Positions 34,905-44,656 of a stretch of DNA of 64,000 bases are shown here, piece by piece. Under the pieces are notes generated by a model, which saw nothing but the letters and a program-made list of their open reading frames with translations, was not told the origin of the DNA and searched no databases. The stretch spans positions 1-64,000 of IMG/VR virus record IMGVR_UViG_3300013137_002966. The stretch is one strand, 5' to 3'. How positions within the stretch are numbered: the first letter of the stretch is position 1; each line of letters opens with the position of its first letter. The stretch comes from a virus. The position numbers were made by a program, and so were the translations under genes.

Positions 34905-37502
34905 TTATCTCTTTTCAATGTTTAAGCCTGACAAATCTATTAGAAAGTTTAGATCTGAATTATCTTTACTTTTTTCAATTATTTTTCTATTATTTTCCAT
35001 AAATCTACTTTTATTATTAGCATAAAATTTTATAAAAAAATCTTTATTTTCATTTATTCTTTTAATTTCATTAGCGAATTTGAAGAGTCTTTCTCTGTGA
35101 TTTAATTCTTTATCATAATCATGATTAATTACATCATCAAAAAAATCAAAATCATATTTTTTCTTAATTTCTTGTATATGATTAGGAGAAGCTAAAATAA
35201 GTGGAAATTGTAAAGCATAAAAGGCTTTAAATGATTTCTCTGAAATATGTATAAGATTTGAATTAAACTCTGTTTCTGTTGTTATATTAAAATAAGAATT
35301 TTCAAATGTTCTTTTATCATATGTTTTATTCCATTCTATATCACTATTAGTATCTCTATTATCAAACCAATTATATTCGGTTTCGTATTTACTCTTTTTT
35401 TGATCAATATTATTAAAATAAAAAATTTCAGGTAATAAGGAATCCATATCTTCTTCATTAAATACATTTGAATAGAAACCTCTATATGGCTTATTTTTCA
35501 TTTCCCAGCCATTAACTAAAGACCAATCAACATCATTAAGAATATTATATTTTTTTAATAAGACAAGTAGACCATATCTATGAGGTCTTACTTTTCTATT
35601 TTGACACATAAAAAATTTACCTTCTTTTTCAATTTTGAAATCAATTTGACCGATACAACTTATTATAGGCGCAGCTATACTATTAGCTAATTTAACTGTT
35701 GAATGAGTATTTATATTACTATTTAATGATTTTTTAAATTCTTCTAATTTAGAATTATTATTAGATATCCATAATTGATTTTGATCTAATTCCATTGATT
35801 TTGTCCAATTATGTATTGTTATAAATGTTTCTTCTGTTTCAGATTCCTGCTCATTCATTATAACAATTATTAGATTTTTAAATTTTTTCCAATAATCTAT
35901 GACTTCTTGAGGCATAGGTAATTGATTAGTATCAATTTTTTCTTTTATTTGTCCAGGAAGTAATGTGATAAAATAGAAGAATTTTTTGTCTGGATATTTT
36001 TCTACATCACTTAATTTAAATCTTTTAATATATTGTTCAGGAAATGTAAGAGAGTTTACCACACTATCAATAGGCATAAAATAACAATTTGTATATAATT
36101 TTTTACAATTTGGTTCATTTGGATAGTTTTTCTCATCATTGAAATTATCATAAACCAAATTGAAAAAATCATTGATTTTTTGCTGTTCTATAAGATTTTC
36201 TGTTTTTATTTGTTTTTGTAATTGTTCTTGTGACTGTGGTTGTTCTTGTGATTGTGATAATTGATGTATATATTCTATCTCAATGTCTTGAGTAATCAAA
36301 TTATTAAAAAAAGTAATATCATAATCAAGATTTATCTTTTTTATTTTATTAAGGTTCTCTTCAAATCTTTTTTGATTATTTTTATAGAAATTAATAAAAA
36401 AATCTTTATTTTCCTGAATTCTTTTAACTTCCTCTACAAATTTAAATAATCTATCTCTAGAATTACTGATATTATCATAACTGTGGTTAATTATATCATC
36501 AAAGAAATCGAAATCATATATTTCTTTAAGAGTTCTGATATGATGCTTTGATGCTAATATTAATGGAAATTGAAATCCACAAAATGGCTTAAAAGATTTT
36601 TCAGTTATATGAATATCTTCAGAATTAAATTTCGTTTCAGTAGTTATATTAAAATAAGAATTTTCATATGATTTTTGTATAAAAGGTATATTTTGATTTT
36701 TATCGTTAAATCCGGTGAAGTCTAATTCATATTTACTTTGTTGTCTATTTATATTTGAAAAGAAAATCATTTCATTTCGAAAAATATTCATATCAAGATT
36801 TGTAAATATTTCTGAATAATAATCATCTATTTTATAACTTTCTTTGAAACACACACCATCTACTAAAGACCAATCTGTATCATATAATAAATTATATTTT
36901 TTCATTAATACTAAGAGTGCATATCTATGCACTCTTAATGATTTGTTATGACATAAAAATAAATTTTCTTTTTCTTTTATGAAGTTTACACTAAAATTTG
37001 ATAGAGCGTATCCAGATGCCCTTGATGTGTGAGTATTTATTTTGCTATTTAAGTTTTTTTTAAATTCACTTAAATTACTATTATTATTGATTATCCAAAA
37101 TTGATTAGGATCTAAATTTCTAGATTCAAGTATTTTATCTAAAAAAATGAAACATTCTTTAGACTCAGACTCACATTGATTTATGAAAATTATTTTTAGA
37201 TTTTTATTACTTTTTAATAATTCAATTACCTCATTTGTTAGTGGTAATTCATTTTTTGAAAAAAATGAATTAGTATAAGAATGTCTAAACCATTGTAGAT
37301 AATAAAAATTCTCATTTGGATATTTTATTATATCTTCAATTCTAAAATTTTTATAATTATTAAAATCAAAATCTTCAAGTACTTTGTAGCTTACCCTCCA
37401 AGATGATGGTTCGTGTGTATAAAAATATTTTTGACCGTTAGGATTTGGATTTTCGTTATTTATTTCCCAATCATCATATACTAAATTTAAATACATACTC
37501 AT
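34905..37502 (-). CDS. Tandem-domain putative glycosyltransferase
   Basis: An 865-residue protein made of two copies of one 410-residue unit, joined by a Gln/Ser-rich linker (about residues 415-440). Each unit has LNLVYDDW near its start, a FWIINNNSNL or LWISNNNSKL middle, a conserved LCHNK or MCQNR...HRYALL/HRYGLL strand, and the ITEKSF/ISEKSF, FPLILASP and DFFDDxINHxYD block near its end. The last block resembles the donor-binding half of GT10-like transferases. A TTG two codons upstream is possible, but the ATG at 37502 fits better by comparison with the gene at 37537. Confidence 0.5.
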   Translation of the reverse strand: MSMYLNLVYDDWEINNENPNPNGQKYFYTHEPSSWRVSYKVLEDFDFNNYKNFRIEDIIKYPNENFYYLQWFRHSYTNSFFSKNELPLTNEVIELLKSNKNLKIIFINQCESESKECFIFLDKILESRNLDPNQFWIINNNSNLSEFKKNLNSKINTHTSRASGYALSNFSVNFIKEKENLFLCHNKSLRVHRYALLVLMKKYNLLYDTDWSLVDGVCFKESYKIDDYYSEIFTNLDMNIFRNEMIFFSNINRQQSKYELDFTGFNDKNQNIPFIQKSYENSYFNITTETKFNSEDIHITEKSFKPFCGFQFPLILASKHHIRTLKEIYDFDFFDDIINHSYDNISNSRDRLFKFVEEVKRIQENKDFFINFYKNNQKRFEENLNKIKKINLDYDITFFNNLITQDIEIEYIHQLSQSQEQPQSQEQLQKQIKTENLIEQQKINDFFNLVYDNFNDEKNYPNEPNCKKLYTNCYFMPIDSVVNSLTFPEQYIKRFKLSDVEKYPDKKFFYFITLLPGQIKEKIDTNQLPMPQEVIDYWKKFKNLIIVIMNEQESETEETFITIHNWTKSMELDQNQLWISNNNSKLEEFKKSLNSNINTHSTVKLANSIAAPIISCIGQIDFKIEKEGKFFMCQNRKVRPHRYGLLVLLKKYNILNDVDWSLVNGWEMKNKPYRGFYSNVFNEEDMDSLLPEIFYFNNIDQKKSKYETEYNWFDNRDTNSDIEWNKTYDKRTFENSYFNITTETEFNSNLIHISEKSFKAFYALQFPLILASPNHIQEIKKKYDFDFFDDVINHDYDKELNHRERLFKFANEIKRINENKDFFIKFYANNKSRFMENNRKIIEKSKDNSDLNFLIDLSGLNIEKR
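37033..37145. repeat. 113-bp exact direct repeat, copy 1
   Basis: This stretch, inside the tandem-domain gene, is identical by eye to 38,303-38,415 in the single-domain gene, while flanking sequence differs. Such a sharp identical block points to recent gene conversion or recombination between paralogous domains. Confidence 0.8.
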
Positions 37503-37536
37503 ATACAAATTTTAGTTTTTATTTATATATAGCTGC

Positions 37537-38772
37537 TTATATGTCCAAATGAATTAAACTGTCAAAAAAATTGTAATCATAATCAAGATTAAGTTTTGAT
37601 ATTTTATTGAAATTCTCTTCAAATCTTTTTTTATTATTTTTATAGAAATTGATAAAAAAATCTTTATTTTCCTGAATTTTTTTTACTTCTTCAACAAATT
37701 TAAATAATCTATCTCTGTTGTTTTTGATATTATCGTAATCATGATTAATTATATCGTCAAAGAAATCAAAATCATATATTTCTTTGACTTTTTTGATATG
37801 ATGTTTTGATGCTAGTATTAAGGGAAATTGATAAGCCCAAAATGGAATGAATGTTTTTTCTGTTATATGAATATCTTCAGAATTAAAATATGTTTCTGTG
37901 GCAATATTAAAATATGAATTTTCAAAAGTTTTTGGTAAATATGTTGACCTCCATGGTATATTTAGATCATCGTCAAACCAAGTAGTATCTTCTTCATATT
38001 TACTCTTCTTTTTATCAATTTTAGTAAAAAAAGACATTTCAGATTGAAGTTGTCTCATATCATAATCTGTTAGTAATTTTGAATAGAGATCATTAATTTT
38101 GGTTGAATTCTTTAATCTTTGAGCATCTAGAAATGACCAGTCAGTATCATCTAAAATATTATATTTTTTTAATAAAGTTAATAGAGTATATCTTTGTATT
38201 CTTGCTGAACGATTATGATTTAAAAATATATTTTCTTTTTTCGTTATAAAATCGATTTTTTTTCTTTCTGTCATCTCAAATCCTAATGCCTGGGTAGTAT
38301 GTGTATTTATTTTGCTATTTAAGTTTTTTTTAAATTCACTTAAATTACTATTATTATTGATTATCCAAAATTGATTAGGATCTAAATTTCTAGATTCAAG
38401 TATTTTATCTAAAAATATAAGACATTCTTTAGGTTCTATTTCACAATGATTCATGAATATTATTTTTAGATTTTTATTACTTTTTAATAATTCAATTACC
38501 TCATTTGTTAGTGGTAATTCATTTTTTTCAAAGAACGAATAAGTAAATGAATGTCTAAACCATTGCATATAATAGAAATTTTCATCTGGATATTTTATTA
38601 TATCTTCAATTTTATAATTTTTATAATTATTATAGAAAAAAGATCGAATCGTACTATCACTATTTACCCAAGATGATGGTTCGTGAATATAAAAATTTTT
38701 TTGACCGTTAGGATTTGGATTTTCGTTATTTATCTCCCAATCGTCATATACTAAATTTAAATACTTATTCAT
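37537..38772 (-). CDS. Single-domain putative glycosyltransferase
   Basis: A 411-residue protein equal to one unit of the preceding tandem gene: LNLVYDDWEINNENPNPNGQ at the N-terminus, FWIINNNSNL in the middle, FLNHNRSARIQRYTLLTLL, and ITEKTFIPFWAYQFPLILAS followed by DFFDDIINHDYD. The C-HNK/R core reads LNHNR here (Asn for Cys). It shares a 113-bp identical block with its neighbour. The overlap with the next upstream gene is 8 nt. Function is inferred only from the GT10-like block and genomic context. Confidence 0.5.
   Translation of the reverse strand: MNKYLNLVYDDWEINNENPNPNGQKNFYIHEPSSWVNSDSTIRSFFYNNYKNYKIEDIIKYPDENFYYMQWFRHSFTYSFFEKNELPLTNEVIELLKSNKNLKIIFMNHCEIEPKECLIFLDKILESRNLDPNQFWIINNNSNLSEFKKNLNSKINTHTTQALGFEMTERKKIDFITKKENIFLNHNRSARIQRYTLLTLLKKYNILDDTDWSFLDAQRLKNSTKINDLYSKLLTDYDMRQLQSEMSFFTKIDKKKSKYEEDTTWFDDDLNIPWRSTYLPKTFENSYFNIATETYFNSEDIHITEKTFIPFWAYQFPLILASKHHIKKVKEIYDFDFFDDIINHDYDNIKNNRDRLFKFVEEVKKIQENKDFFINFYKNNKKRFEENFNKISKLNLDYDYNFFDSLIHLDI
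38303..38415. repeat. 113-bp exact direct repeat, copy 2
   Basis: This is the second copy of the block at 37,033-37,145, in the same orientation at an offset of 1,270 bp. Recombination between the two would delete or duplicate one transferase unit, which may be how the tandem gene arose. Confidence 0.8.
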
Positions 38773-40753
38773 AGTTTTGTTTTAATTTAAAATGATAAAT
38801 CTCACCTCCACCACAAAAATGTATAGTTGGATATCTATGAATTAATTCAAATCCATTTTTGGTAGCAGCTGACATTAGTTTGTCAGTACGATTATTATTT
38901 ACAATTAATAGAATGTCAGCATCTTCTGTTATCTTACTGGTTATGTTATCAAAAAATTCTATATGAATTTTACAATTATCATCAACTCCCATTCTCACGT
39001 CAATATTCCATTTTAGTATCTCATTTGTAGATGTTTTATTTTCATATTCTAACCTAGATTTTGTATATTCTTCTAGATTAAAATTACATGGTCCATTTCC
39101 GACGACTAAATCAAATAAATGTTCAACTGGTAATGACTTTACATTATCACTTATATATCCAAACACTTTATCTGAAACATTGTTATTTTTTGCATTATAT
39201 AAGCAGTTTTCAATTGCTAAAGGAAGTATATCACTAAAATGTATATTTTCGCATATATTGTTTCCTAACATATCAAAACCAATAATACCAAATCCAGAAC
39301 ACCACTCATATGCGTGCTTATATTTCTTTTTTAAATCTTTTTGTAATATATCTATGAAATCAAATCTTGCAGAAGAACCTCCACCATCCAATTGTGACGG
39401 ATAAATTAAATGTATTCCAGAATCTAAAGTTATTTCTATATCTGGTTCTTTATTAATGAATTGTTGATTTTTTAGTTTGATTGCTGTGCTTGACTCAATT
39501 GTAGTTGGCTCAATTGTAGTGGTTGGTTGAATTATTGTTTTTTCAATTTGCCAATTTATTAAACTATCAAAAAAATCATGATCATAATTAAGATTCATAT
39601 TTTTCATTTTATTGAAATTTTCTTCAAATCTTTTTTGATTATTATTATAGAAAGTAATAAAAAAATCTTTATTTTCCTGAATTCTTTTTACTTCTTCAAC
39701 AAATTTAAATAATCTATCTCTATGATTACTAATATTATCATAATCATGATTAATTACGTCATCAAAAAAGTCAAAATCATATATTTCTTTAAATTTTTTG
39801 ATATGATGTTTGGATGCTAATATTAATGGAAATTGATAAGCACAGAATGGTTTAAATGACTTTTCTGTTATATGAATCTCTGGTGAATCGAAGAATGTTT
39901 CTGTGACAATATTAAAATATGAATTTTCAAAAGTTTTTTTATTGTAGATTTCGCCCCATTTTATATTATTTTCATCATCAAACCAATCATATTCAGTTTC
40001 ATATTTACTTTTTTGTCTTTTTATTTGATTAAAATAATTTATTTCTGTTTGTAATAAATTTATATCATAATCTGTAAAAACTTCAAAGTATCGAACATTA
40101 TCTGAATGATTAATCATAGACCAATCTGTATAATCAATTATATTATATTTTTTTAGTAAACATAAAACGCCATATCTGTGTGATTTTGGTGATCTATTAT
40201 GACATAAGAAAATATTCTCTTTTTTTGTTATAAAGTCTAAATCTATCATATGCTGTTTTAATGCGTATCCTGTTGCCCTAGTTATATGAATATTAATTTC
40301 ACTATTTAATTCATTTTTATGATCTAACATTTTACTACTATTACTAATGAGCCAAAATTGTTTAGGATCTATATCATAAATTTTAAGAATTTTCTCTAAT
40401 TGAATTAAGCTATTTTTATTTTCTGCTTCTTGCTCATTTATAAAGATTACTCTTAAATTTTTATTGTTTTTTATTAATTTAATTACATAATCACTAATAG
40501 GTAATATGTTATTATCGATGGACAACCATCTTATTTCCCTATTCCACATTATATAATAAAAATTTTTATCTGGATTTTTTTCAACTTCTTCAATTCTATA
40601 ATTTTTATAATTATTATAGTTGAATGTTCTCATTACATGATCACCGACTGCCCAGGAATTTTCTTTTGTAAAAAAATATTTTTCACCATTTGGATTTGGC
40701 TCATTTTTGTCTAGTTTCCAGTCATCATAAACAAAATTTAAAAAGTCACCCAT
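38765..40753 (-). CDS. Putative glycosyltransferase fused to a SAM methyltransferase
   Basis: A 662-residue fusion. Residues 1-400 are the repeated transferase unit (FLNFVYDDWKLDKNEPNPNG, FLCHNRSPKSHRYGVLCLL, ITEKSFKPFCAYQFPLILAS). After a Thr/Ser-rich linker, residues about 440-660 form a small-methyltransferase-like domain: YEWCSGFGIIGFDMLG (SAM loop) and LVVGNGPCNF, in the place of the N-P-P-Y motif. I chose the ATG at 40753, matched to its paralogues; this start lies 16 nt inside the upstream E1-alpha-like gene. The fusion suggests transfer of a sugar followed by methylation of the same glycan. Confidence 0.58.
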   Translation of the reverse strand: MGDFLNFVYDDWKLDKNEPNPNGEKYFFTKENSWAVGDHVMRTFNYNNYKNYRIEEVEKNPDKNFYYIMWNREIRWLSIDNNILPISDYVIKLIKNNKNLRVIFINEQEAENKNSLIQLEKILKIYDIDPKQFWLISNSSKMLDHKNELNSEINIHITRATGYALKQHMIDLDFITKKENIFLCHNRSPKSHRYGVLCLLKKYNIIDYTDWSMINHSDNVRYFEVFTDYDINLLQTEINYFNQIKRQKSKYETEYDWFDDENNIKWGEIYNKKTFENSYFNIVTETFFDSPEIHITEKSFKPFCAYQFPLILASKHHIKKFKEIYDFDFFDDVINHDYDNISNHRDRLFKFVEEVKRIQENKDFFITFYNNNQKRFEENFNKMKNMNLNYDHDFFDSLINWQIEKTIIQPTTTIEPTTIESSTAIKLKNQQFINKEPDIEITLDSGIHLIYPSQLDGGGSSARFDFIDILQKDLKKKYKHAYEWCSGFGIIGFDMLGNNICENIHFSDILPLAIENCLYNAKNNNVSDKVFGYISDNVKSLPVEHLFDLVVGNGPCNFNLEEYTKSRLEYENKTSTNEILKWNIDVRMGVDDNCKIHIEFFDNITSKITEDADILLIVNNNRTDKLMSAATKNGFELIHRYPTIHFCGGGEIYHFKLKQNYE

Positions 40754-41370
40754 TTTCCTGTTCCGTAATGCGGCCATTTATTTTTATAATCATACCAAAT
40801 AACATCACTTGGTATATCTCTTTTAATTCCACCCCAAGTTTCAATTGTTGGTGTATTTGTTGATACTCCATTATCTTCTACTACAAATCGAATTGGTAAG
40901 TTAAAATTGATAGCATATTTATGCATTTCATAAAAATTACCAGTTTCAAATGCCATATCTCCAATAAAACACCATACTATATCATCATTTTTTTCTCTTT
41001 TATTTGACAATGCCACTCCAACAGCGATAGCAATTGAAGAACTAACAATTGCAGTTGAATAAAATTTTTTTTCTTTATTTACAATAGTTATGGAATGACC
41101 TTTTAGAATTTCATTTTCTAGCCAGTCAGGAGAAATACCTTTAATTAAAGCGTGATAGTGTGATCTCCAAGTTGAAAAAACCCAATCACTGTGTTTTATT
41201 CTTTTACTTATTTCTATTAATTCATCTTCATTTCCGTTACTTAAATGTATTGGACCTTTAATCTTTCCTGTCTCCCAATAGCTAACCATTTTATTCTCAA
41301 AAGTAATTAATTCATCTTTTGTATAATTTGCTTCTTTTACTATAGGGTATTGTTCTAAATTTTTAATCAT
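40738..41370 (-). CDS. E1-alpha-like thiamine-diphosphate enzyme subunit
   Basis: A 210-residue protein starting at the ATG just after the upstream stop (TAATATG). It has WVFSTWRSHYHALIKG, STAIVSSSIAIAVGVALSNK and GDMAFETGNFYEMHKYAINF ending in VVEDN, which is the GD...N cofactor-binding motif of pyruvate/acetoin dehydrogenase E1 alpha and related enzymes. It is about 100 residues shorter than typical E1 alpha, lacking the C-terminal part. The matching Pyr-domain subunit is the gene at 29,393-29,914. Together they may make or modify a branched or deoxy sugar. Confidence 0.74.
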   Translation of the reverse strand: MIKNLEQYPIVKEANYTKDELITFENKMVSYWETGKIKGPIHLSNGNEDELIEISKRIKHSDWVFSTWRSHYHALIKGISPDWLENEILKGHSITIVNKEKKFYSTAIVSSSIAIAVGVALSNKREKNDDIVWCFIGDMAFETGNFYEMHKYAINFNLPIRFVVEDNGVSTNTPTIETWGGIKRDIPSDVIWYDYKNKWPHYGTGKWVTF

Positions 41371-41371
41371 A

Positions 41372-41914
41372 TTATATATCTCTTTTTTGTAATATTGGAT
41401 TGGTAGTCGGCCACTCCATATTAAATCTAGAATCATTCCATTTTATAACTCCTTGTGCATCAGTATCTACATATTCATCTTTATAAAATAGATTGTAATG
41501 AAATATACAATCTGTTAATGCATAGTGACCGTTTGCAAATCCTGGTGGAACTAAAACTTGATTTCTATCTCTTTCTGATAGAATGAAAGATTCCCAGATT
41601 CCATAGGTTGGTGAACTATTTCTAACATCTAATACTACTAAATATATTTCACCAACAACTGCTTGTACTAACTTCCATGTTTTATCATCATAATGTAATC
41701 CTCTTAATACTCCTTTATATGATCTGGAAAATCTTCCGTGAATGCTAATCTCACTTTTATCATAATGTATTTGCTTCATTACAGGGTGCTCTTCTGAATG
41801 AAAGGTCGTAAATATTTCACCTCTAAATTCCCTAAATATAGATGGTATGTATGTTATAACATTGTAGCCAAAATTTTTAGATGGTTTTTCTTGAAAATCG
41901 TTCCATTTGTTCAT
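41372..41914 (-). CDS. dTDP-4-dehydrorhamnose 3,5-epimerase-like (RmlC) cupin
   Basis: A 180-residue RmlC-type cupin. SRSYKGVLRGLHYDD (about residues 62-76) holds the active-site His, and GEIYLVVLDVRNSSPTYGIW with VPPGFANGHYAL closes the barrel. Family members epimerise a dTDP-4-keto-6-deoxyhexose at C3 and/or C5. No rmlA, rmlB or rmlD homologue is evident beside it, so it may use a host-made intermediate or another nucleotide sugar made by the adjacent SDR enzymes. It sits 5 nt downstream of the epimerase gene. Confidence 0.8.
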   Translation of the reverse strand: MNKWNDFQEKPSKNFGYNVITYIPSIFREFRGEIFTTFHSEEHPVMKQIHYDKSEISIHGRFSRSYKGVLRGLHYDDKTWKLVQAVVGEIYLVVLDVRNSSPTYGIWESFILSERDRNQVLVPPGFANGHYALTDCIFHYNLFYKDEYVDTDAQGVIKWNDSRFNMEWPTTNPILQKRDI

Positions 41915-41919
41915 AACTT

Positions 41920-42888
41920 TTATGTTGGATTTGTGTAGCCAAGAGGAAACCCATTTCTAAACTCAGATGACATCTTTGGAATTATGATCCTATAGGTTTT
42001 CATTAATTCTAAAATACCATCATCTAAATTATACTTTGGTTTCCAGCCTGTTGCCTCTATTTTTTTATTAGAGACAATATAATTTCTTTTGTCAGGATCT
42101 TTGTAAAATGTTGAATAATTTATAGCAAAATCTGGAATATATTTTTTTATAATATCTAATAATTCATCTTTTGATAGGTTAGCATCACTTAAGCCAACAT
42201 TATATGAATTGTTTTTCATTATATTATAATTTTCTAACGAATATGCAAATACACTACCAACATCTTGAATATGTATAAAATTTCTTTTGAAATCTTTTTC
42301 AAATACTACAATATATTTATCTGTCATAGCTTTATAGACAAATTCATTAACCAATAAATCTGTTCTCATTCTTAATGATGTTCCAAAGACTGTTGCTAGT
42401 CTAAAGCAAATAGCAGAAGTATTTTCTCTTAACACATTCTCAGCGGCAACTTTAGTTTCGCCATAAACCGAGATTGGAGTTAAAGGAGATTCTTCTGTGC
42501 ATTCAGTATTTTCTTCACCTACACCATAGCCACTGTTTGTGTTTGGAAAAAGTATCAATTGATTTTTACTAATAGATTGTATTATATTTGTTATTTGTCT
42601 ATAATTAATTTCCCAAGCTAAATTTGGATTATTTGCGCAAGCTGGGAACCCGACAATTGCAGCTAATGGAATTATTACATCATGTTTTTGTATCTCATCT
42701 ATCAGTAACTTTTCATTTCTGACATCACCATAAATAAAATTATAATTTTTATTTGATGTAAATTCTAGTGCTGATATTTGATTGAATAATAAATTATCTA
42801 GAACAGTTACATTATGCCCTTCTTCTAGCATTTTTCGTGTGATAATAGAGCCAAGATACCCTGCACCACCTGTTATTAATATTTTCAT
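41920..42888 (-). CDS. NAD-dependent nucleotide-sugar epimerase/dehydratase
   Basis: A 322-residue extended SDR with ILITGGAGYLGSIITRKML (about 3-21), IPLAAIVG, PNTNSGYG and PISVYGETKVAAENVL, an intact Y-x-x-x-K. FRLATVFGTSLRMRTDLL and NFIHIQDVG follow. It is the first gene of the 13-kb minus-strand operon, downstream of a promoter-like motif. The intact Tyr sets it apart from the two SDRs at 32,938-34,859. A sugar 4-epimerase or dehydratase role is likely. Confidence 0.8.
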   Translation of the reverse strand: MKILITGGAGYLGSIITRKMLEEGHNVTVLDNLLFNQISALEFTSNKNYNFIYGDVRNEKLLIDEIQKHDVIIPLAAIVGFPACANNPNLAWEINYRQITNIIQSISKNQLILFPNTNSGYGVGEENTECTEESPLTPISVYGETKVAAENVLRENTSAICFRLATVFGTSLRMRTDLLVNEFVYKAMTDKYIVVFEKDFKRNFIHIQDVGSVFAYSLENYNIMKNNSYNVGLSDANLSKDELLDIIKKYIPDFAINYSTFYKDPDKRNYIVSNKKIEATGWKPKYNLDDGILELMKTYRIIIPKMSSEFRNGFPLGYTNPT

Positions 42889-42892
42889 GATT

Positions 42893-42903
42893 TTATATAT
42901 TAA
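42893..42903 (-). promoter_or_regulatory. Candidate promoter of the minus-strand glycan operon
   Basis: Read on the minus strand this is GTTTTAATATATAAAATC, the recurring core, 4 nt from the ATG at 42888. Its position ahead of the first gene of the long operon supports a promoter, although spacing to the start codon is short. Confidence 0.42.
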
Positions 42904-42954
42904 AACTATTGTGTTTGGTTTTTATTTTTTTACTATATAAGTAGATTAATAAAT

Positions 42955-43773
42955 ATGAGTAAACCAAGAATTTTTACCTTTGGCTGTAGTTTTACTGATT
43001 ATAGTTGGCCGACTTGGGCGGATATTATTTTATATGGCAATTTAGGATATAATCTTGGTAGATCAGGAGCAGGTTATGATTATATATTATATCGTATAGT
43101 TGAAGCTGATAGAAAATTTAAGTTTACGCAAGATGATATAATTATAATTGTTCTAACTCAACCAATCAGACTTGATATCCTTCTTAATGATGAAAATGAT
43201 TTATATTGGATAACTAAAGGTAATGCACTTTCACATTTTTCTGATTATAATGATAAAATATTTTCTATAGACGGTTTATTATTCAAATCATATAATAATA
43301 TTATACTAATGAATCAATATCTCAGCAGTAAAAGGTTGAATTATATTTTTGGATCAATAAGTGATTTATTTGAGTCTCCTGAGGGTATAAACAATATATT
43401 ACTAGATAATATATTGTATGAGACAAATGAATTAATTACTTATGTTAAGCAAAATATAGAAATAAAATTAATGTCGTTTGATAAATATTTATCGGTAGAT
43501 GGAAAATTATGGGATTTTACTAAGATATATGAATTTGAAAAATTCAATGATTATCATCCACGACCGCGTATGTATTTTAATTGGATAAATGATGTATTAT
43601 TGAAATGTGTTGACATAGATGTTAAAGCAACCATAGAAGATATAGAAAATATTGAAAATGCGATAGATGATATTAAGTATCTTAATGAATTAGGTGAATT
43701 AATAAAAAAATATCCTAATTTTTATAGCCATAGAATTTATGATGGCTATATTTCAGCTAAACGATTTATTTAA
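42955..43773 (+). CDS. SGNH-like hydrolase/acyltransferase
   Basis: A 272-residue protein that begins FTFGCSFTDYSWPTWADIIL (SGNH block I with GCS), has GRSGAGYDYI (block II-like Gly-Asn region) and IIIVLTQPIR, and a DYHPRPRMYFNWI segment with the D-x-H pair (about residues 202-214). There is no signal peptide, so it would act in the cytoplasm, on sugars or on virion proteins. Divergent from the operon at 42,888 and convergent with the next gene, which it overlaps by 4 nt. Confidence 0.66.
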   Translation: MSKPRIFTFGCSFTDYSWPTWADIILYGNLGYNLGRSGAGYDYILYRIVEADRKFKFTQDDIIIIVLTQPIRLDILLNDENDLYWITKGNALSHFSDYNDKIFSIDGLLFKSYNNIILMNQYLSSKRLNYIFGSISDLFESPEGINNILLDNILYETNELITYVKQNIEIKLMSFDKYLSVDGKLWDFTKIYEFEKFNDYHPRPRMYFNWINDVLLKCVDIDVKATIEDIENIENAIDDIKYLNELGELIKKYPNFYSHRIYDGYISAKRFI

Positions 43774-44651
43774 ACTTTATTTTTTAAAAAAGGAAATAGA
43801 ATATTATCACACCAATTTGATACTCCTAATTTACCTGGATGAAAGCCATCATTAGAGAAATATAATTTACCTTCATTTAGTTTTTTTCTTTCCTCATATG
43901 TAATATTTTTTACTTCATGCCTAGGTATACCTAATAGTGTGTGTATATATTCAAACATACCTTCTGTAATTATATTATTGAAGTCTAACTGCTTATATAA
44001 ATAATTTATGATTTGATGATTTTTATTTTGTTCTATATCTTGATACACAAAATCCATAAAAAATTGTTGAAAAAATTTTATGTTATGAAGTTTGCAAAAA
44101 TTTTGCAACATGATTATATTTTCTAGACTACTATGTGTTTTTCCAACTCCACCATAATATCCATCCAGTAAATAGTATTGTTGAACAAAATCTAATTTAC
44201 AATCACTTCCATCTACTGTAAAATACCAGCCACCTTCTGGATTATAATCAAAAAAATCGCCTGATTTTGTTTTAAAATAATTTGGATATTTTACTTGATT
44301 ATTTTTCAAATCTAAGAATTGACTTGTCATTCCACCTTGAAAGTTCGGCCATCCTTTAACCATTTCTTTTATTATATCTTTGTTGTCTATATACCATGCT
44401 TTTCTATATGTACCACTCCACATAACAACCACTATTATTTCATCTTCTTTTATACCTGATTGTAGAGCATCCGTTATGGCAAGAGTGACTTTTTTTTGTA
44501 TCATTTCTTGTCCTTGACTTCTGTATCCAGTATGTTCATATGTTAAATTTGGATTGTAGATTTTTAACCAATTAGTTAGATTAGTTATCCAACTATCTTC
44601 ATCAGAGTAATGGCTAAAACTACATCCGCCAGTGATTAAATGTTTAAGCAT
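43770..44651 (-). CDS. SGNH-like hydrolase/acyltransferase
   Basis: A 293-residue protein with LITGGCSFSHYSDEDSWI (catalytic Ser near residue 11), YRSQGQEMI, VVVMWSGTYR (block III) and NDGFHPGKLGVSNWCDNIL, which supplies the catalytic Asp and His. The four SGNH blocks are in order and the length is normal. It is convergent with the preceding gene (4-nt overlap) and divergent from the following one. Likely an esterase or O-acyltransferase acting on a glycan. Confidence 0.68.
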   Translation of the reverse strand: MLKHLITGGCSFSHYSDEDSWITNLTNWLKIYNPNLTYEHTGYRSQGQEMIQKKVTLAITDALQSGIKEDEIIVVVMWSGTYRKAWYIDNKDIIKEMVKGWPNFQGGMTSQFLDLKNNQVKYPNYFKTKSGDFFDYNPEGGWYFTVDGSDCKLDFVQQYYLLDGYYGGVGKTHSSLENIIMLQNFCKLHNIKFFQQFFMDFVYQDIEQNKNHQIINYLYKQLDFNNIITEGMFEYIHTLLGIPRHEVKNITYEERKKLNEGKLYFSNDGFHPGKLGVSNWCDNILFPFLKNKV

Positions 44652-44656
44652 GGTGA

